Source: Lactobacillus panisapium (lineage in GTDB: Bacteria; Bacillota; Bacilli; Lactobacillales; Lactobacillaceae). Taken from it: a DNA stretch of 64,000 nt. The stretch spans positions 1,815,001-1,879,000 of the forward strand of contig NZ_CP048268.1 of the NCBI RefSeq assembly GCF_019469265.1, given 5' to 3'. The notes under the pieces were generated by a model. That model saw nothing but the letters and a program-made list of their open reading frames with translations. It searched no databases and had not been told where the DNA came from. Each line of letters begins with the position of its first letter. Positions within the stretch are counted from its first letter, which is position 1. This document shows positions 37,626 through 47,541 of the stretch, piece by piece. A program made the position numbers and the translations under genes.

Positions 37626-37647
37626 TAAAAATTAACGGTTAAATTTT

Positions 37648-38157
37648 ATGAACAAGATTTTACACAAAGCAACCTATCAGTCGCCTCTTGGCGAAATGAT
37701 CCTTTTAAGTAGTGATCAGTACTTACTCGGTCTATGGTTTAATGACCAAAAATTTTTCGGCGCAAACTATCAGCTAGAACAAGCAGATGAAAAAATAGTG
37801 CGGCCACTTAAGCTGACATTACAGTGGCTAACCGAATATTTCTCCGGGCAACAGCCCGATCCATTCGCGGTTCCAATCAAACCAGAGGTAACACTTTTTC
37901 GTGAGCAAGTTTTTCAGGAATTACAAAAAGTTCCTTACGGACAAACTACAACTTACAAAGAGTTATCTGACCAGTTGCAAAAACAGGAATCGAAAAAGAT
38001 TAACAAGGCACGGGCAATCGGCGGAGCTGTTGGTCACAATCCTATTACCCTGATTATTCCTTGCCACCGGGTTATCGGCCAGGATGGCTCATTAATTGGA
38101 TATGCTGGCGGAATTGAGCGCAAACAAGCCCTATTACAAATGGAGCAGGCGCTGTAG
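37648..38157 (+). CDS. ogt: Methylated-DNA--protein-cysteine methyltransferase
   Basis: Suicide repair protein that takes methyl groups from O6-methylguanine to Cys139 in the motif IIPCHRVIG. An N-terminal ribonuclease-H-like domain (1-80) and the conserved C-terminal domain (RAIGGAVGHNP, then the active site and YAGGIERKQALL) are intact; 169 residues is normal. The ribosome site is poor (only GG in TTAACGG). The stop lies five bases from the stop of the convergent HD gene with no terminator between. Confidence 0.95.
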   Translation: MNKILHKATYQSPLGEMILLSSDQYLLGLWFNDQKFFGANYQLEQADEKIVRPLKLTLQWLTEYFSGQQPDPFAVPIKPEVTLFREQVFQELQKVPYGQTTTYKELSDQLQKQESKKINKARAIGGAVGHNPITLIIPCHRVIGQDGSLIGYAGGIERKQALLQMEQAL

Positions 38158-38162
38158 CACTT

Positions 38163-38816
38163 TTAAACATCCCATTCCGCCATAAATTCTTTAACAAAAG
38201 CACGCATGAATTCTGTTCTTCTGTGTGCTTCTTTTTTACCACCAGCGGTATTCATCAAATCTTCAAGTTGGAATAACTTTTCGTAAAAATGATTGATCGT
38301 TGTTTCCGTATGTTCACGATATTGATCGTGACTGACCAACTTCTGGGGCTTAATTTCAGGGTCATAAATTGCATTTCCATGAGCACCACCATAGGTAAAA
38401 GCACGGGCAATTCCCATAGCTCCTAAGCTTTCAATTCGGTCCGCATCCTGAACATATTCACCAGAAACCGGCAATTGGTAATGATGCTCAATATTTTGGG
38501 AGAAAGACATATGCTGAATCGTAAACAAAATATCCTGGACTTCTAATTCAGTAAAACCAGCCTGGGGTAATAGCTGTTTAATTTGCGCGATAACCGCCTC
38601 AGGGTCCGCACAGATCTTTTCGTCAATCGTATCGTGCAAATACCCTCCTGCTTTAATAATTGCCACCATGCGGCTATTAGGTCGTGCATCTGGGTTATCC
38701 TGCAAATACATTTGACTAGCTAAATTGGCAACTCGCCGGCCATGATAAAAATCATGCCCGGTTTTTTCATCTTTTAATTGCTGTTTAACAAAACTGGTAA
38801 TCTTATCTAAATCCAA
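38163..38816 (-). CDS. HD-domain phosphohydrolase
   Basis: Metal-dependent phosphohydrolase of the YedJ/YpgQ group, 217 residues. HD-fold residues are visible: His in GHDFYHGRRVANLA near residue 21, the HD pair in GYLHDTIDEK near 61, and the distal Asp in VQDADRIESLGAMGIARAF near 124. Relatives hydrolyse nucleotide pyrophosphates, but the substrate here is unknown. The start is a TTG six bases after AGGAAG. Only 19 bases separate it from the 3' end of tRNA-Thr upstream, so it is probably cotranscribed with that tRNA. Confidence 0.85.
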   Translation of the reverse strand: MDLDKITSFVKQQLKDEKTGHDFYHGRRVANLASQMYLQDNPDARPNSRMVAIIKAGGYLHDTIDEKICADPEAVIAQIKQLLPQAGFTELEVQDILFTIQHMSFSQNIEHHYQLPVSGEYVQDADRIESLGAMGIARAFTYGGAHGNAIYDPEIKPQKLVSHDQYREHTETTINHFYEKLFQLEDLMNTAGGKKEAHRRTEFMRAFVKEFMAEWDV

Positions 38817-38835
38817 CTTTATCTTCCTTTCACTA

Positions 38836-38908
38836 AGCCGCTTCCCAGATTTGAACTGAGGACCTCCTCCTTACCACGGCGGTGCTCTACCTCCTGAGCT
38901 AAAGCGGC
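38836..38908 (-). tRNA. tRNA-Thr, anticodon GGT
   Basis: Cloverleaf of 73 bases on the minus strand: acceptor GCCGCTT/AAGCGGC, D arm TAGCTCAGGAGGTAGAGC, anticodon loop GTGGTAA giving GGT, T arm CTCAG-TTCAAAT-CTGGG. The anticodon stem CCGCC/GGAGG holds a central G-A mismatch. CCA is not encoded. No terminator lies between it and the HD-domain gene downstream. Confidence 0.93.
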
Positions 38909-38921
38909 AAGAATATTTTAT

Positions 38922-38953
38922 CAAAAAAATATCCACCTTGTCCGGTGGATATC
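38922..38953 (-). terminator. Terminator after the YbjQ gene
   Basis: Perfect stem ATATCCACC (38929-38937) and GGTGGATAT (38944-38952) with T7 on the minus strand. It overlaps the region where the tRNA-Thr promoter must lie. Confidence 0.88.
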
Positions 38954-38967
38954 TCCGCAGTAATTAA

Positions 38968-39306
38968 TTATTCTGCACTTGAGCGAAATTTCACTGCTGT
39001 TCCATAGGCAACAACTGATTGCATGTCACCACCAATTGTACCAGAATCAAAGCGCATCATCACAATTGCGTCAGCACCTTTTTCTACAGCTTCTTGCCGC
39101 AAGCGCTCTAAAGCTTGTTCACGTGACTTTTGCAACATTTGTGTATAGCTGCGGATTTCTCCACCAACCATTGACTTTAAACCTGCACCGAAGTCTTTAA
39201 TCATATTTTTAGACTGGGTCGTTAAACCAAATACTTCACCGATAACCTCGTATTCCTTACCAGGTATATTTTCAGTTGTTGTAACTAATATTTCATCATT
39301 ACTCAT
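38968..39306 (-). CDS. YbjQ/UPF0145 family protein
   Basis: Small cytosolic protein of 112 residues, described in databases as a heavy-metal-binding or UPF0145 domain. Typical pieces: [25 protein letters not shown] at the start, [33 protein letters not shown] in the middle, and VVAYGTAVK at the end. The family forms pentameric rings; its task is not known. AAGGAGG precedes the ATG. Single gene ending in a strong terminator. Confidence 0.88.
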   Translation of the reverse strand: MSNDEILVTTTENIPGKEYEVIGEVFGLTTQSKNMIKDFGAGLKSMVGGEIRSYTQMLQKSREQALERLRQEAVEKGADAIVMMRFDSGTIGGDMQSVVAYGTAVKFRSSAE

Positions 39307-39423
39307 AGGTGAGCCTCCTTTATTAGGGCCTTTTAGTCAATAAGTTTATATTGCTAAAACCAAATTATGAATTAACAGATAGTAACATGTCAATCATAAA
39401 TCCAAAAATAATAAAACAAATAT

Positions 39424-39822
39424 TTACAGTCGATATTTAATCACTGCCAGAATCTTGTTGCTTAATGCGGGTGGCATCAAGTTGATTTTTAACAGTTCAG
39501 ACAAAGTAACCCAAGCCGGTCGATAAACATTTGTACTAGTTGACCGCTCTTTTTCTTCGCCGCTAATGTCAGGCACAGCTTTTTGCCGATAATCGGTTAA
39601 AAAGAAGTATTCATCATCGATCACAAACAGTTGCCGTAATTGTGCTGGCGTTAACTCTATTTGTAATTCTTCATTAATTTCTCTAATGGCAGTTTCTCGT
39701 GGCGTTTCACTCCTTTTTGCACCGCCGCCAGGGACTACCCAATAATTTCGCTGCTTTTTTTGCCGGTGAATTAATAAAATTGCCGTCAAATCAGGATTAT
39801 AAATGATTACCCTAGCGCGCAT
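39424..39822 (-). CDS. Nudix hydrolase
   Basis: Hydrolase of nucleoside-diphosphate-linked compounds, 132 residues. The Nudix box is GGAKRSETPRETAIREINEELQI near residues 36-58: the metal-binding R-E-x-x-E-E core is intact, while the usual Gly in the last part is replaced by Gln. The protein starts MRARVIIYNPDLTAILLIHRQKK and has the expected alpha/beta pattern. The ribosome site is weak. Substrate unknown; it sits behind tyrS without a shared function. Confidence 0.88.
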   Translation of the reverse strand: MRARVIIYNPDLTAILLIHRQKKQRNYWVVPGGGAKRSETPRETAIREINEELQIELTPAQLRQLFVIDDEYFFLTDYRQKAVPDISGEEKERSTSTNVYRPAWVTLSELLKINLMPPALSNKILAVIKYRL

Positions 39823-39902
39823 TGCCTATCATCCCCTCAAAAATTAGTTAATTCTATTTTAAACCACTTAATGCCTTCACCCCATCATTTTGCCAAAAAT
39901 AA

Positions 39903-39937
39903 AAACGACCCACTTTGTAAAATGCAGTAGGTCGTTT
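39903..39937 (-). terminator. Terminator after tyrS
   Basis: Stem AACGACC (39904-39910) and GGTCGTT (39930-39936), extended by further pairs; TTTTTATTTTT on the minus strand. Confidence 0.8.
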
Positions 39938-39950
39938 CTTAATCGTCAAA

Positions 39951-41432
<1,482 letters not shown>

Positions 41433-41486
41433 AAATTGATTATAAATGATCATACTCATTTTTATTTAATAAGTCAATATCCGTTT

Positions 41487-44462
41487 TTACTTGTAGAATC
41501 CTTTAATTCCCAAACCATAAGCCTTACCAGCAGTCATATCATACTGAATAGTCTCATAGTCGGACAATAATTCTTGTTGCTTCTTAGTGAGATATTTTGG
41601 ATCAATTACTTGACCCTTGCGACCAATTAACTCATAACCCTTATCGCCATCAAAGTTAATGGTAATTGCAGGCAGTTTCTTATGAACCTCAGTTAAGAGT
41701 GCTTGGTATGGCGTTACCTTTGAATCAGTTTGTTCCAACATCATTGCAATAAAGTCACTGGAACTGACAAAGTTATTCGCCTTCCGTGGCAATCTCGTCT
41801 TAGCACCGTGTTCACGCGCATATTTATTTGAGTAAATAAAGTAGCGAGTTGAGTGCATTTGTACCGGATATTTCGCGGTATAACTTTGTGAAATAATGCT
41901 TGGGTAGTGGTCACCATAGAAGACCAAGGTAATCGGCTTCTTAATTTTATCAATCTGACCGATAAATTGTTTAACCGCCTTATCAGTGTATTGCGTCCCC
42001 TTGACATATGTTGCCATCTGTTCACGGACAGCAGGGGTGTTAAACAAATCACCGGAAATCTTGCCCATGTATTCGTTATGCGGATACCAATTGTTATAAG
42101 GCATGTGGTTCTGAATTGAAATCAGGTTAATAAACTGGCCGCCCTTACGTGAATTAATTTGGTGTAAACCATTTGCATACGTTGTAAAGTCGGAATTATA
42201 ACCACTCTTGCCCAGTTTCTTTTGGTCAATAATCTTATATTTAGAACCGGCATAAACAAACTTATCGAACTTAAAGCGGCGATAATCTTCACGTCTTGAA
42301 TAGTATGTACCAATAAATGGGTGAACAGCAGATTTGTAATCAAAGTTCATCCCAATTGTTGGGTAAAAGTCATAATTTGGCACAACCTGAACATATGGTG
42401 TCAAAGTTGATTTAAATAGACCCATATTCAGTCCGGTTAATGTCTCCCATTCCATGTTGGCAGTACCACCACCGTAGCCAGCACTAAGCATCGTACCATA
42501 TGAAGAACGTGACTTCATTGATTCAATAAATTTAACTGGATTTGGAGCGGAACGCTCAAATTTGATTGTTGGGAAGGTATTTGGATCAACAAAACTTTCA
42601 CTCAAGTTAAAGACAATTGTTTGCTTTTGCAAATCATTCTTGCGGTTTTTGTTAATCCTATTTGCTACCTTAGAATACTTGTCATTTAGCTGCTTGATTG
42701 TTGAAGCAGAATAGCCTGTTGCAGGCTGATCCATAATCTGCAAATCAATGTAGTTCAAGAAGTTTAAGACTGGCCCATTAACCTGAATATCCCGCTCAGG
42801 ATTCCTAAATTTCTGCCGGTTATCAAATCCACGGTTAATGTGGTAAATAACCCCACCATCATGGTTAAAACGAAGTGGCGTCATGAATAAGAGCAAACTA
42901 ATCAGTGCCCAAATCCCACGCTTTTTCCATGAACCATGTTTTTTGATTGTAAATTTAAGTTCTAAGAAGACATCAAGCGCGATGACAATGACAATGGCTA
43001 TCAAAATGACGATAACCAGCTTCTTGCCGACCATCGGCAAAAGTGTCTTCCAGTTAACGATTTCACTAATTTCAGTTGGGTAAATAGGTTCCCCGCGAAG
43101 AAGAAGCTTAATCTTATTCGCAATTGCCCAACCAATCGCAATTAAGCTGACAAGCATATTGGAAGTCCAATACCTAGTCGTAATAAAGTAAAAAATGGAG
43201 AACAAGGCATCTAAAAAGATCGTTGTCAAAATGATGGCAAAGAACTTCGTGCCTAGCAAGTAGACAATCGCATTAATAGTTGCAGCAGTACTGATTTGAA
43301 TCCGCAGATTGTCTGACTCAATTAGAAACGAGCCAAAACTCAGGATATAAAACCAGGCCCACGTTAACAAGTTAACCCGGTTTCTAATAATAAAGCGGGT
43401 AAATATTTGCCAACCCTTTTCACAGATCTTGGCTAAACTGGATTCGTGGTTTAAATAATCAATTACTTTTGCACAAGGCTTTAGCTTAAATAAGTACCGC
43501 TCCAGTAACTGATCCCAAATAATCGCAATAATAACCATGAGAACAATCATGATTAACTTGTTAATCATAGATGAGCCAGTGAAACGGAAAGCATTCATAA
43601 ACCGATTAGAAATCGGTGCGTCCATCAACATGATTACGGGTATGAAGTAACGCATTTGCTTTTCACTGAAAGTCATGATTACTTTCTTGAAAAGCAGAAA
43701 GGCAGCAACTACCAGTAAAAACATAAATGGCGAAGACGGATTGTTTAAAAATTCCCGATTCCAATCACCACCACCGTTGCCGGAAATGATTTGTGACCAA
43801 TAAACGGCATCAAAACCAGAAACGCCGATTACTACAACAAAAAACGAAACTAAGCCACTTAATAGTGCAAGGACTAAAACCTTACCCTTAATTTCAACGT
43901 TGGCTAGGAACATCCCCCAAGCAAAAAATAAGATGAGGTATAGTCCATACAGTGAATACTGGAATGTCAAATTCCCCGCACTCAAAGCAAAGCCTAGCAA
44001 GGTTAGAATACTTAAAACTAAGAGATTCTGCTTTTCTGTTAATTTGTGTTGTAAATCATAAAGACGTGGTTGCACCAGCATACTGAAAAACAGACCCGCA
44101 AATAAAACGGAAGTGCTAGTGATAATTGGAAATAGCATCCCAAACACACGCCACATATTAAAGCGACCAGGCACCTTAATGAAGAAAAGAATGTAATAAA
44201 CAATTAGCGTGACAATTGCCATCAGCCAATACTTAAAGCTTTCGCTCACGCTTTGCTTTTTCTTGCTATAAACAGCACCAAAGACCATTGGTACAATCAT
44301 GATCGTTGCGTTGTGCAGCATATTCGGCATAAAGCGAACAAACGAATAATGTGCACGGGCAGCAATTCCCTTCAAGCTGTACATCTGGATCAGCATGAAA
44401 AGTGTAGCTGCTAGCAGACAAACAATCTGCACAACTTTTAACGTTTTTTTATTTTTATTCAT
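41487..44462 (-). CDS. LTA-synthase-type phosphoglycerol transferase with long membrane part
   Basis: Membrane enzyme of about 991 residues with a C-terminal extracellular sulfatase/alkaline-phosphatase fold (from about 590). Catalytic and metal residues are present: Glu in FNLSESFVDPNTFP, the nucleophile Thr in GYGGGTANMEWETLTG, and Asp-His in VFYGDHYPS. These are the LtaS hallmarks, so it probably polymerises glycerol phosphate from phosphatidylglycerol. Some 560 residues of membrane spans precede it, far more than the five spans of LtaS. ATG at 44462 is favoured; a GTG at 44483 is possible. It follows plsY and an LCP gene in an envelope operon. Confidence 0.87.
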   Translation of the reverse strand: MNKNKKTLKVVQIVCLLAATLFMLIQMYSLKGIAARAHYSFVRFMPNMLHNATIMIVPMVFGAVYSKKKQSVSESFKYWLMAIVTLIVYYILFFIKVPGRFNMWRVFGMLFPIITSTSVLFAGLFFSMLVQPRLYDLQHKLTEKQNLLVLSILTLLGFALSAGNLTFQYSLYGLYLILFFAWGMFLANVEIKGKVLVLALLSGLVSFFVVVIGVSGFDAVYWSQIISGNGGGDWNREFLNNPSSPFMFLLVVAAFLLFKKVIMTFSEKQMRYFIPVIMLMDAPISNRFMNAFRFTGSSMINKLIMIVLMVIIAIIWDQLLERYLFKLKPCAKVIDYLNHESSLAKICEKGWQIFTRFIIRNRVNLLTWAWFYILSFGSFLIESDNLRIQISTAATINAIVYLLGTKFFAIILTTIFLDALFSIFYFITTRYWTSNMLVSLIAIGWAIANKIKLLLRGEPIYPTEISEIVNWKTLLPMVGKKLVIVILIAIVIVIALDVFLELKFTIKKHGSWKKRGIWALISLLLFMTPLRFNHDGGVIYHINRGFDNRQKFRNPERDIQVNGPVLNFLNYIDLQIMDQPATGYSASTIKQLNDKYSKVANRINKNRKNDLQKQTIVFNLSESFVDPNTFPTIKFERSAPNPVKFIESMKSRSSYGTMLSAGYGGGTANMEWETLTGLNMGLFKSTLTPYVQVVPNYDFYPTIGMNFDYKSAVHPFIGTYYSRREDYRRFKFDKFVYAGSKYKIIDQKKLGKSGYNSDFTTYANGLHQINSRKGGQFINLISIQNHMPYNNWYPHNEYMGKISGDLFNTPAVREQMATYVKGTQYTDKAVKQFIGQIDKIKKPITLVFYGDHYPSIISQSYTAKYPVQMHSTRYFIYSNKYAREHGAKTRLPRKANNFVSSSDFIAMMLEQTDSKVTPYQALLTEVHKKLPAITINFDGDKGYELIGRKGQVIDPKYLTKKQQELLSDYETIQYDMTAGKAYGLGIKGFYK

Positions 44463-44502
44463 GTTTCTAGTATCTGTCCTCACTAAAAAATGATGCTATC
44501 AA

Positions 44503-45120
44503 TTATTGCACTTTTATCCCCAATTTTTTCTTAATTGAGTATAAAACATCAACTTTTTTGCCTTTACCCGTAAAAAAGTCAACTAGATCATGCCTAAACT
44601 TAAAGGTCATGATTAGTGTAATGAATAATAATACGATGCCGGCTTCCTTAACTTGAGTTAATTCATAAAGGCTGAATAATAAAATAAAAACTAGCGGCGG
44701 AAGCGTCAGATTTTTTAAAACAATCATTAGTATTAGCGCAATCAGTAGCGTTACAGCTGCAGCCCGAACATCATAGATTGCTGCAAACCAAACAGCTACA
44801 GTCACGCCTTTACCGCCCTGAAAATGATCCCAAAAAGGAAAACAGTGGCCTAAAACTAATCCAAGACCTGCATATACGAGTGCAATTCTTTCTGCTAAAA
44901 GATGGTGTACAAGCAGCAAACAAATAACAGTTTTGGCAATATCGCCAATGCAGGTAATTATACCCCATTTTTTACCAAAAACAGCACCAACATTTGCAGT
45001 TCCCGGGTTACCCGAACCAACTTTGGTGGGATCCTGATGCAAGCCCAGCCGACAAACTAAGACGGCGAATAGCAAGCAACCAAAAGCATACCCAATTAGA
45101 GTGGCCCACAATCGTGGCAT
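44503..45120 (-). CDS. plsY: Acyl-phosphate glycerol-3-phosphate acyltransferase
   Basis: Membrane acyltransferase of 205 residues that makes lysophosphatidic acid from acyl phosphate and glycerol 3-phosphate, the first step of phospholipid synthesis. The three PlsY motifs are visible: GSGNPGTANVGAVFGKKWG near residue 36, GLVLGHCFPFWDHFQGGKGV near 88-107 with the conserved GGKG, and a TM region with a late Glu. Its ATG overlaps the stop of the LCP gene (TAATG). The pairing with LTA synthase is sensible since both draw on the glycerolipid pool. Confidence 0.94.
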   Translation of the reverse strand: MPRLWATLIGYAFGCLLFAVLVCRLGLHQDPTKVGSGNPGTANVGAVFGKKWGIITCIGDIAKTVICLLLVHHLLAERIALVYAGLGLVLGHCFPFWDHFQGGKGVTVAVWFAAIYDVRAAAVTLLIALILMIVLKNLTLPPLVFILLFSLYELTQVKEAGIVLLFITLIMTFKFRHDLVDFFTGKGKKVDVLYSIKKKLGIKVQ

Positions 45121-46235
45121 TAATTTTCACCTTCTTCCTGTTGATCCTGCTGATTCATATAATCTTTGTAGATATTATAATCTTGCGTTGCAGGATTGGT
45201 AAAATCAAAGCCATGACGTTTGTTGCGTTTATTTTGGTAAGTTTCATTGTTATTGACTGTCATCGGCTTAAGCCCTAATTCGGCGCGTAAATAATTCGAA
45301 ACGCGTTGCAATTCAGCAGTCGATTGTACCTGGTAAGAGGCACCATCAATTGTAGCATTATGCCCGTGTAAATAGTCATTTTTGACATTCTTAGTCGAAC
45401 CACGGTAATTAAAGGCAATCTGCTTTAAAGCATCAAAAGGCAAGTTCGTTTTTACATTACCCGAAATAGACGTTAAAACAGAGTCTAGCTGCGGCAACGT
45501 ATTTAAAGAAACTGCCTTATTAATTAAAGTCGTGATAACTTGGCGCTGCCGCTTTTGCCGGCCGTAATCTCCTTCAGGGTCATCATAACGCATCCTTGAA
45601 TACGCTAAGGCACCGCCTCCGCCCATATGAGTTAACTGGCCTTTCTTAAAAATATAGCCACCATACTCAAAGCTAAGTGTTGGCCGAACATTAATCCCGC
45701 CAACATAGCGAATTAGGCGCATGATTCCCTTCATGTTAACCAGTGCATAGTATTTAATGGGAACATTAACTAATTCCGAAACACTATTCATAGCCATTTT
45801 GGCACCACCAATAGGATAAGCAGCATTGATTTTTTCAATCTCAAACTGCTCTGCACCAGCCATTTGCGCCATTGTATCACGCGGAACAGACATTAATGTG
45901 TACCGCTTTTTTTGCGGATTAACAACTGCGATGATGATTGTATCCGTATTGCCAATTTTTTCCTTACGATCAAGCGCGCCCGTATCAGTCCCCATCAGTA
46001 AGACAGCGAACTTCTTTTTACCATCAAATTCGCCCTTTTTAATTTGGACGTGATTATTGCTGTCATAGGTATTATCAACTGCGTTCTTTGTTCGAAGATA
46101 AACATAAGACGAGTAGCAGACAGCAGCAATTAAAGCCAGACCGATGAAAAACTCTAAAATATGCCGTCTTTTTTTGTAATTTCGTTTATTCACTTCAACC
46201 CGCGTCTTTGCCGGGTGGTTATCGTTGTGATCCAT
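45120..46235 (-). CDS. LytR-CpsA-Psr (LCP) family glycopolymer transferase
   Basis: Membrane-anchored enzyme of 371 residues that attaches wall teichoic acid or polysaccharide from undecaprenyl carriers to peptidoglycan. A cytosolic basic N-terminus is followed by one span (ILEFFIGLALIAAVCYSSYVYL) and the extracellular LCP domain: LLMGTDTG, NTDTIIIAVVNP, MSVPRDT, and the Arg-rich SRMRYDDPEGDYGRQKRQRQ catalytic stretch. The C-terminal tail is polar. First gene of the LCP-plsY-LTA synthase operon. The ribosome site is weak. Confidence 0.93.
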   Translation of the reverse strand: MDHNDNHPAKTRVEVNKRNYKKRRHILEFFIGLALIAAVCYSSYVYLRTKNAVDNTYDSNNHVQIKKGEFDGKKKFAVLLMGTDTGALDRKEKIGNTDTIIIAVVNPQKKRYTLMSVPRDTMAQMAGAEQFEIEKINAAYPIGGAKMAMNSVSELVNVPIKYYALVNMKGIMRLIRYVGGINVRPTLSFEYGGYIFKKGQLTHMGGGGALAYSRMRYDDPEGDYGRQKRQRQVITTLINKAVSLNTLPQLDSVLTSISGNVKTNLPFDALKQIAFNYRGSTKNVKNDYLHGHNATIDGASYQVQSTAELQRVSNYLRAELGLKPMTVNNNETYQNKRNKRHGFDFTNPATQDYNIYKDYMNQQDQQEEGEN

Positions 46236-46283
46236 ATTTTCTTTTATTTACCCAATTTTTACATACAATGAGTACATTATAGC

Positions 46284-46311
46284 AAAAAAAACAAACCGCT
46301 GTCGGTTTGTC
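46284..46311 (-). terminator. Terminator after the mutarotase-like gene
   Basis: Perfect stem ACAAACCG (46291-46298) and CGGTTTGT (46303-46310) with T8 on the minus strand. Confidence 0.88.
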
Positions 46312-46341
46312 TATAATATCTTATTAAAATCATTAATTTAT

Positions 46342-46908
46342 TTAACTTAATGTAAGAGTTAGTGTTAACTCCACGTCACTATCACCGTCAAGCTTAGCTT
46401 TATCAAGCACGGCAACGATCTGCTTATTTTTAATTGCTAAGTCAAAATTAGTAGATGCAAGCTTAATTGTTACATCCTTTTTGCTTAACTCTATTTCGTT
46501 CACATTTTCACTTTCTGTCCAACCGTTGCTGATTGGCAAAGTAAATAAGACGGAAAATGGCATCTCCTTATGTGAATTGTTTTTTAAATAGTATTTAATT
46601 GCGACGCGATTGCCCTCAAGTATGTAAGACAAGATTGCTTCAAAATGATACGGAAACCTTTTATAGCTCGCACTATCATCAATCAAAGCTAAACTAACCC
46701 GTGCATCTCCTTTATCGACAACAGTCCAAGGCAAGAGCTCAGCCCAATTTTCACCTTGGTCATCACCCATAAAGGCAATCCCTAACTTCTTCTGTGAGTC
46801 GCCATCTTTGAAATAATCAATTTGATCATGTTGTGATACAAAATTAACTAATTGTGCATCCTTTTCATCAACAGCAGCACGCAGAATAGAACTTTCTATT
46901 GTTTGCAT
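46342..46908 (-). CDS. Short mutarotase-like (aldose 1-epimerase superfamily) protein, function unknown
   Basis: Cytosolic protein of 188 residues rich in beta strands. The stretch VAIKYYLKNNSHKEMPFSVLFTLPI resembles the core strand pair of galactose mutarotase-like proteins (in which TLTNxSdkpLPFS precedes the active-site His), but the His-Pro-Tyr that would follow is absent (LPISNGW). It is also shorter than the usual 290 residues. So it is either a degenerate relative or an unrelated beta-sandwich. ATG follows GAGTAAG. It stands alone between a terminator and a 345-base spacer. Confidence 0.45.
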   Translation of the reverse strand: MQTIESSILRAAVDEKDAQLVNFVSQHDQIDYFKDGDSQKKLGIAFMGDDQGENWAELLPWTVVDKGDARVSLALIDDSASYKRFPYHFEAILSYILEGNRVAIKYYLKNNSHKEMPFSVLFTLPISNGWTESENVNEIELSKKDVTIKLASTNFDLAIKNKQIVAVLDKAKLDGDSDVELTLTLTLS

Positions 46909-47174
46909 AGCTTACTCCAAACTTTCTCCCTCATAGAAAATAGCACGTAAATGGCACTTATGTCAATTCAGGCACGAAAGCCAACAATTTTCTAGCGAAA
47001 ACAAATATTAAGAAAATTTAATTGATAGAAGATTATACTATAAAATCACTTAATAATGGAAGAAAAAAGAAAATAACCGCTAATCGTTGACTTGGCACCA
47101 TTTTTTACAACCTATTTTTTAAAGAAAATAGCCTAAATTATTAGCAAAAATCACTTTAATATACTATAATATGT

Positions 47175-47251
47175 TTGTTCCCGAGAATTATAATTAGTTT
47201 TTGGAACAAGTTAATAAAAAGGGCACCCCAATAATTTGGGGTGCTTTTTTT
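47175..47251 (+). ncRNA. Candidate small RNA with own promoter and terminator
   Basis: Downstream of a TATAAT promoter the sequence folds into a perfect 7-base stem TTGTTCC (47175-47181) / GGAACAA (47203-47209), then a strong terminator GCACCCCAA/TTGGGGTGC (47223-47244) followed by T7. Total about 75 bases. No ribosome site or frame is visible. The terminator doubles as that of hicB on the other strand. Confidence 0.45.
47216..47251 (-). terminator. Bidirectional terminator shared by hicB and the plus-strand small RNA candidate
   Basis: Stem GCACCCCAA (47223-47231) and TTGGGGTGC (47236-47244); five A before the stem give a T run on the minus strand and T7 follows on the plus strand. Confidence 0.88.
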
Positions 47252-47253
47252 AG

Positions 47254-47541
47254 CTAAATTTCATAATTAATTCGATCACGTGAGGCCTCAGTTAAATCAG
47301 CTGAAACTGGAGCAATAAAAGAACCATCATCAGGAAGATGAATCTCGCTTTCTTTACTGCATTTTGGTAATTCAACTTTATTATACAACCTGCTAGCTAA
47401 GGTATCGGCAGCCATTTTCATTGACTCGCGCAAACCTTCGCCTTCAGTAATTCCACCTTTAACATCAGGAAAATTAATTACATAAACATCATTTCCTAAG
47501 GGCTTAAAAATAGCTGGATAAGTTACAATTCTATGGCTCAT
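47254..47541 (-). CDS. HicB-family antitoxin-like protein, no HicA beside it
   Basis: Protein of 95 residues with the partial RNase-H-like HicB fold: YPAIFKPLGNDVYVINFPDVKGGITEGEGLRESMKMAADTLASRL, matching the usual pattern of strand-strand-(FPD)-gcxTxGdtxxEAxxxAxexL. The C-terminal part (about 60-95) is short and lacks a clear helix-turn-helix or ribbon-helix-helix DNA-binding domain. AGGAGG precedes the ATG. No HicA-like toxin frame was seen on either side, so it is an orphan or serves another role. Confidence 0.8.
   Translation of the reverse strand: MSHRIVTYPAIFKPLGNDVYVINFPDVKGGITEGEGLRESMKMAADTLASRLYNKVELPKCSKESEIHLPDDGSFIAPVSADLTEASRDRINYEI

Larger units (their letters stand above)
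46909..47253. other. Intergenic region with a plus-strand promoter
   Basis: About 345 AT-rich bases without a recognisable protein gene. The right third holds a candidate small RNA on the plus strand (see 47175-47251), driven by TTAGCA (47141-47146), an 18-base spacer and TATAAT (47165-47170). No hicA-like frame was found here. Confidence 0.5.

Noticed and set aside
37322..37647. Purine riboswitch upstream of the nucleoside uptake cluster
   Set aside because: The conserved loop and junction sequences of guanine/adenine aptamers are missing on both strands.
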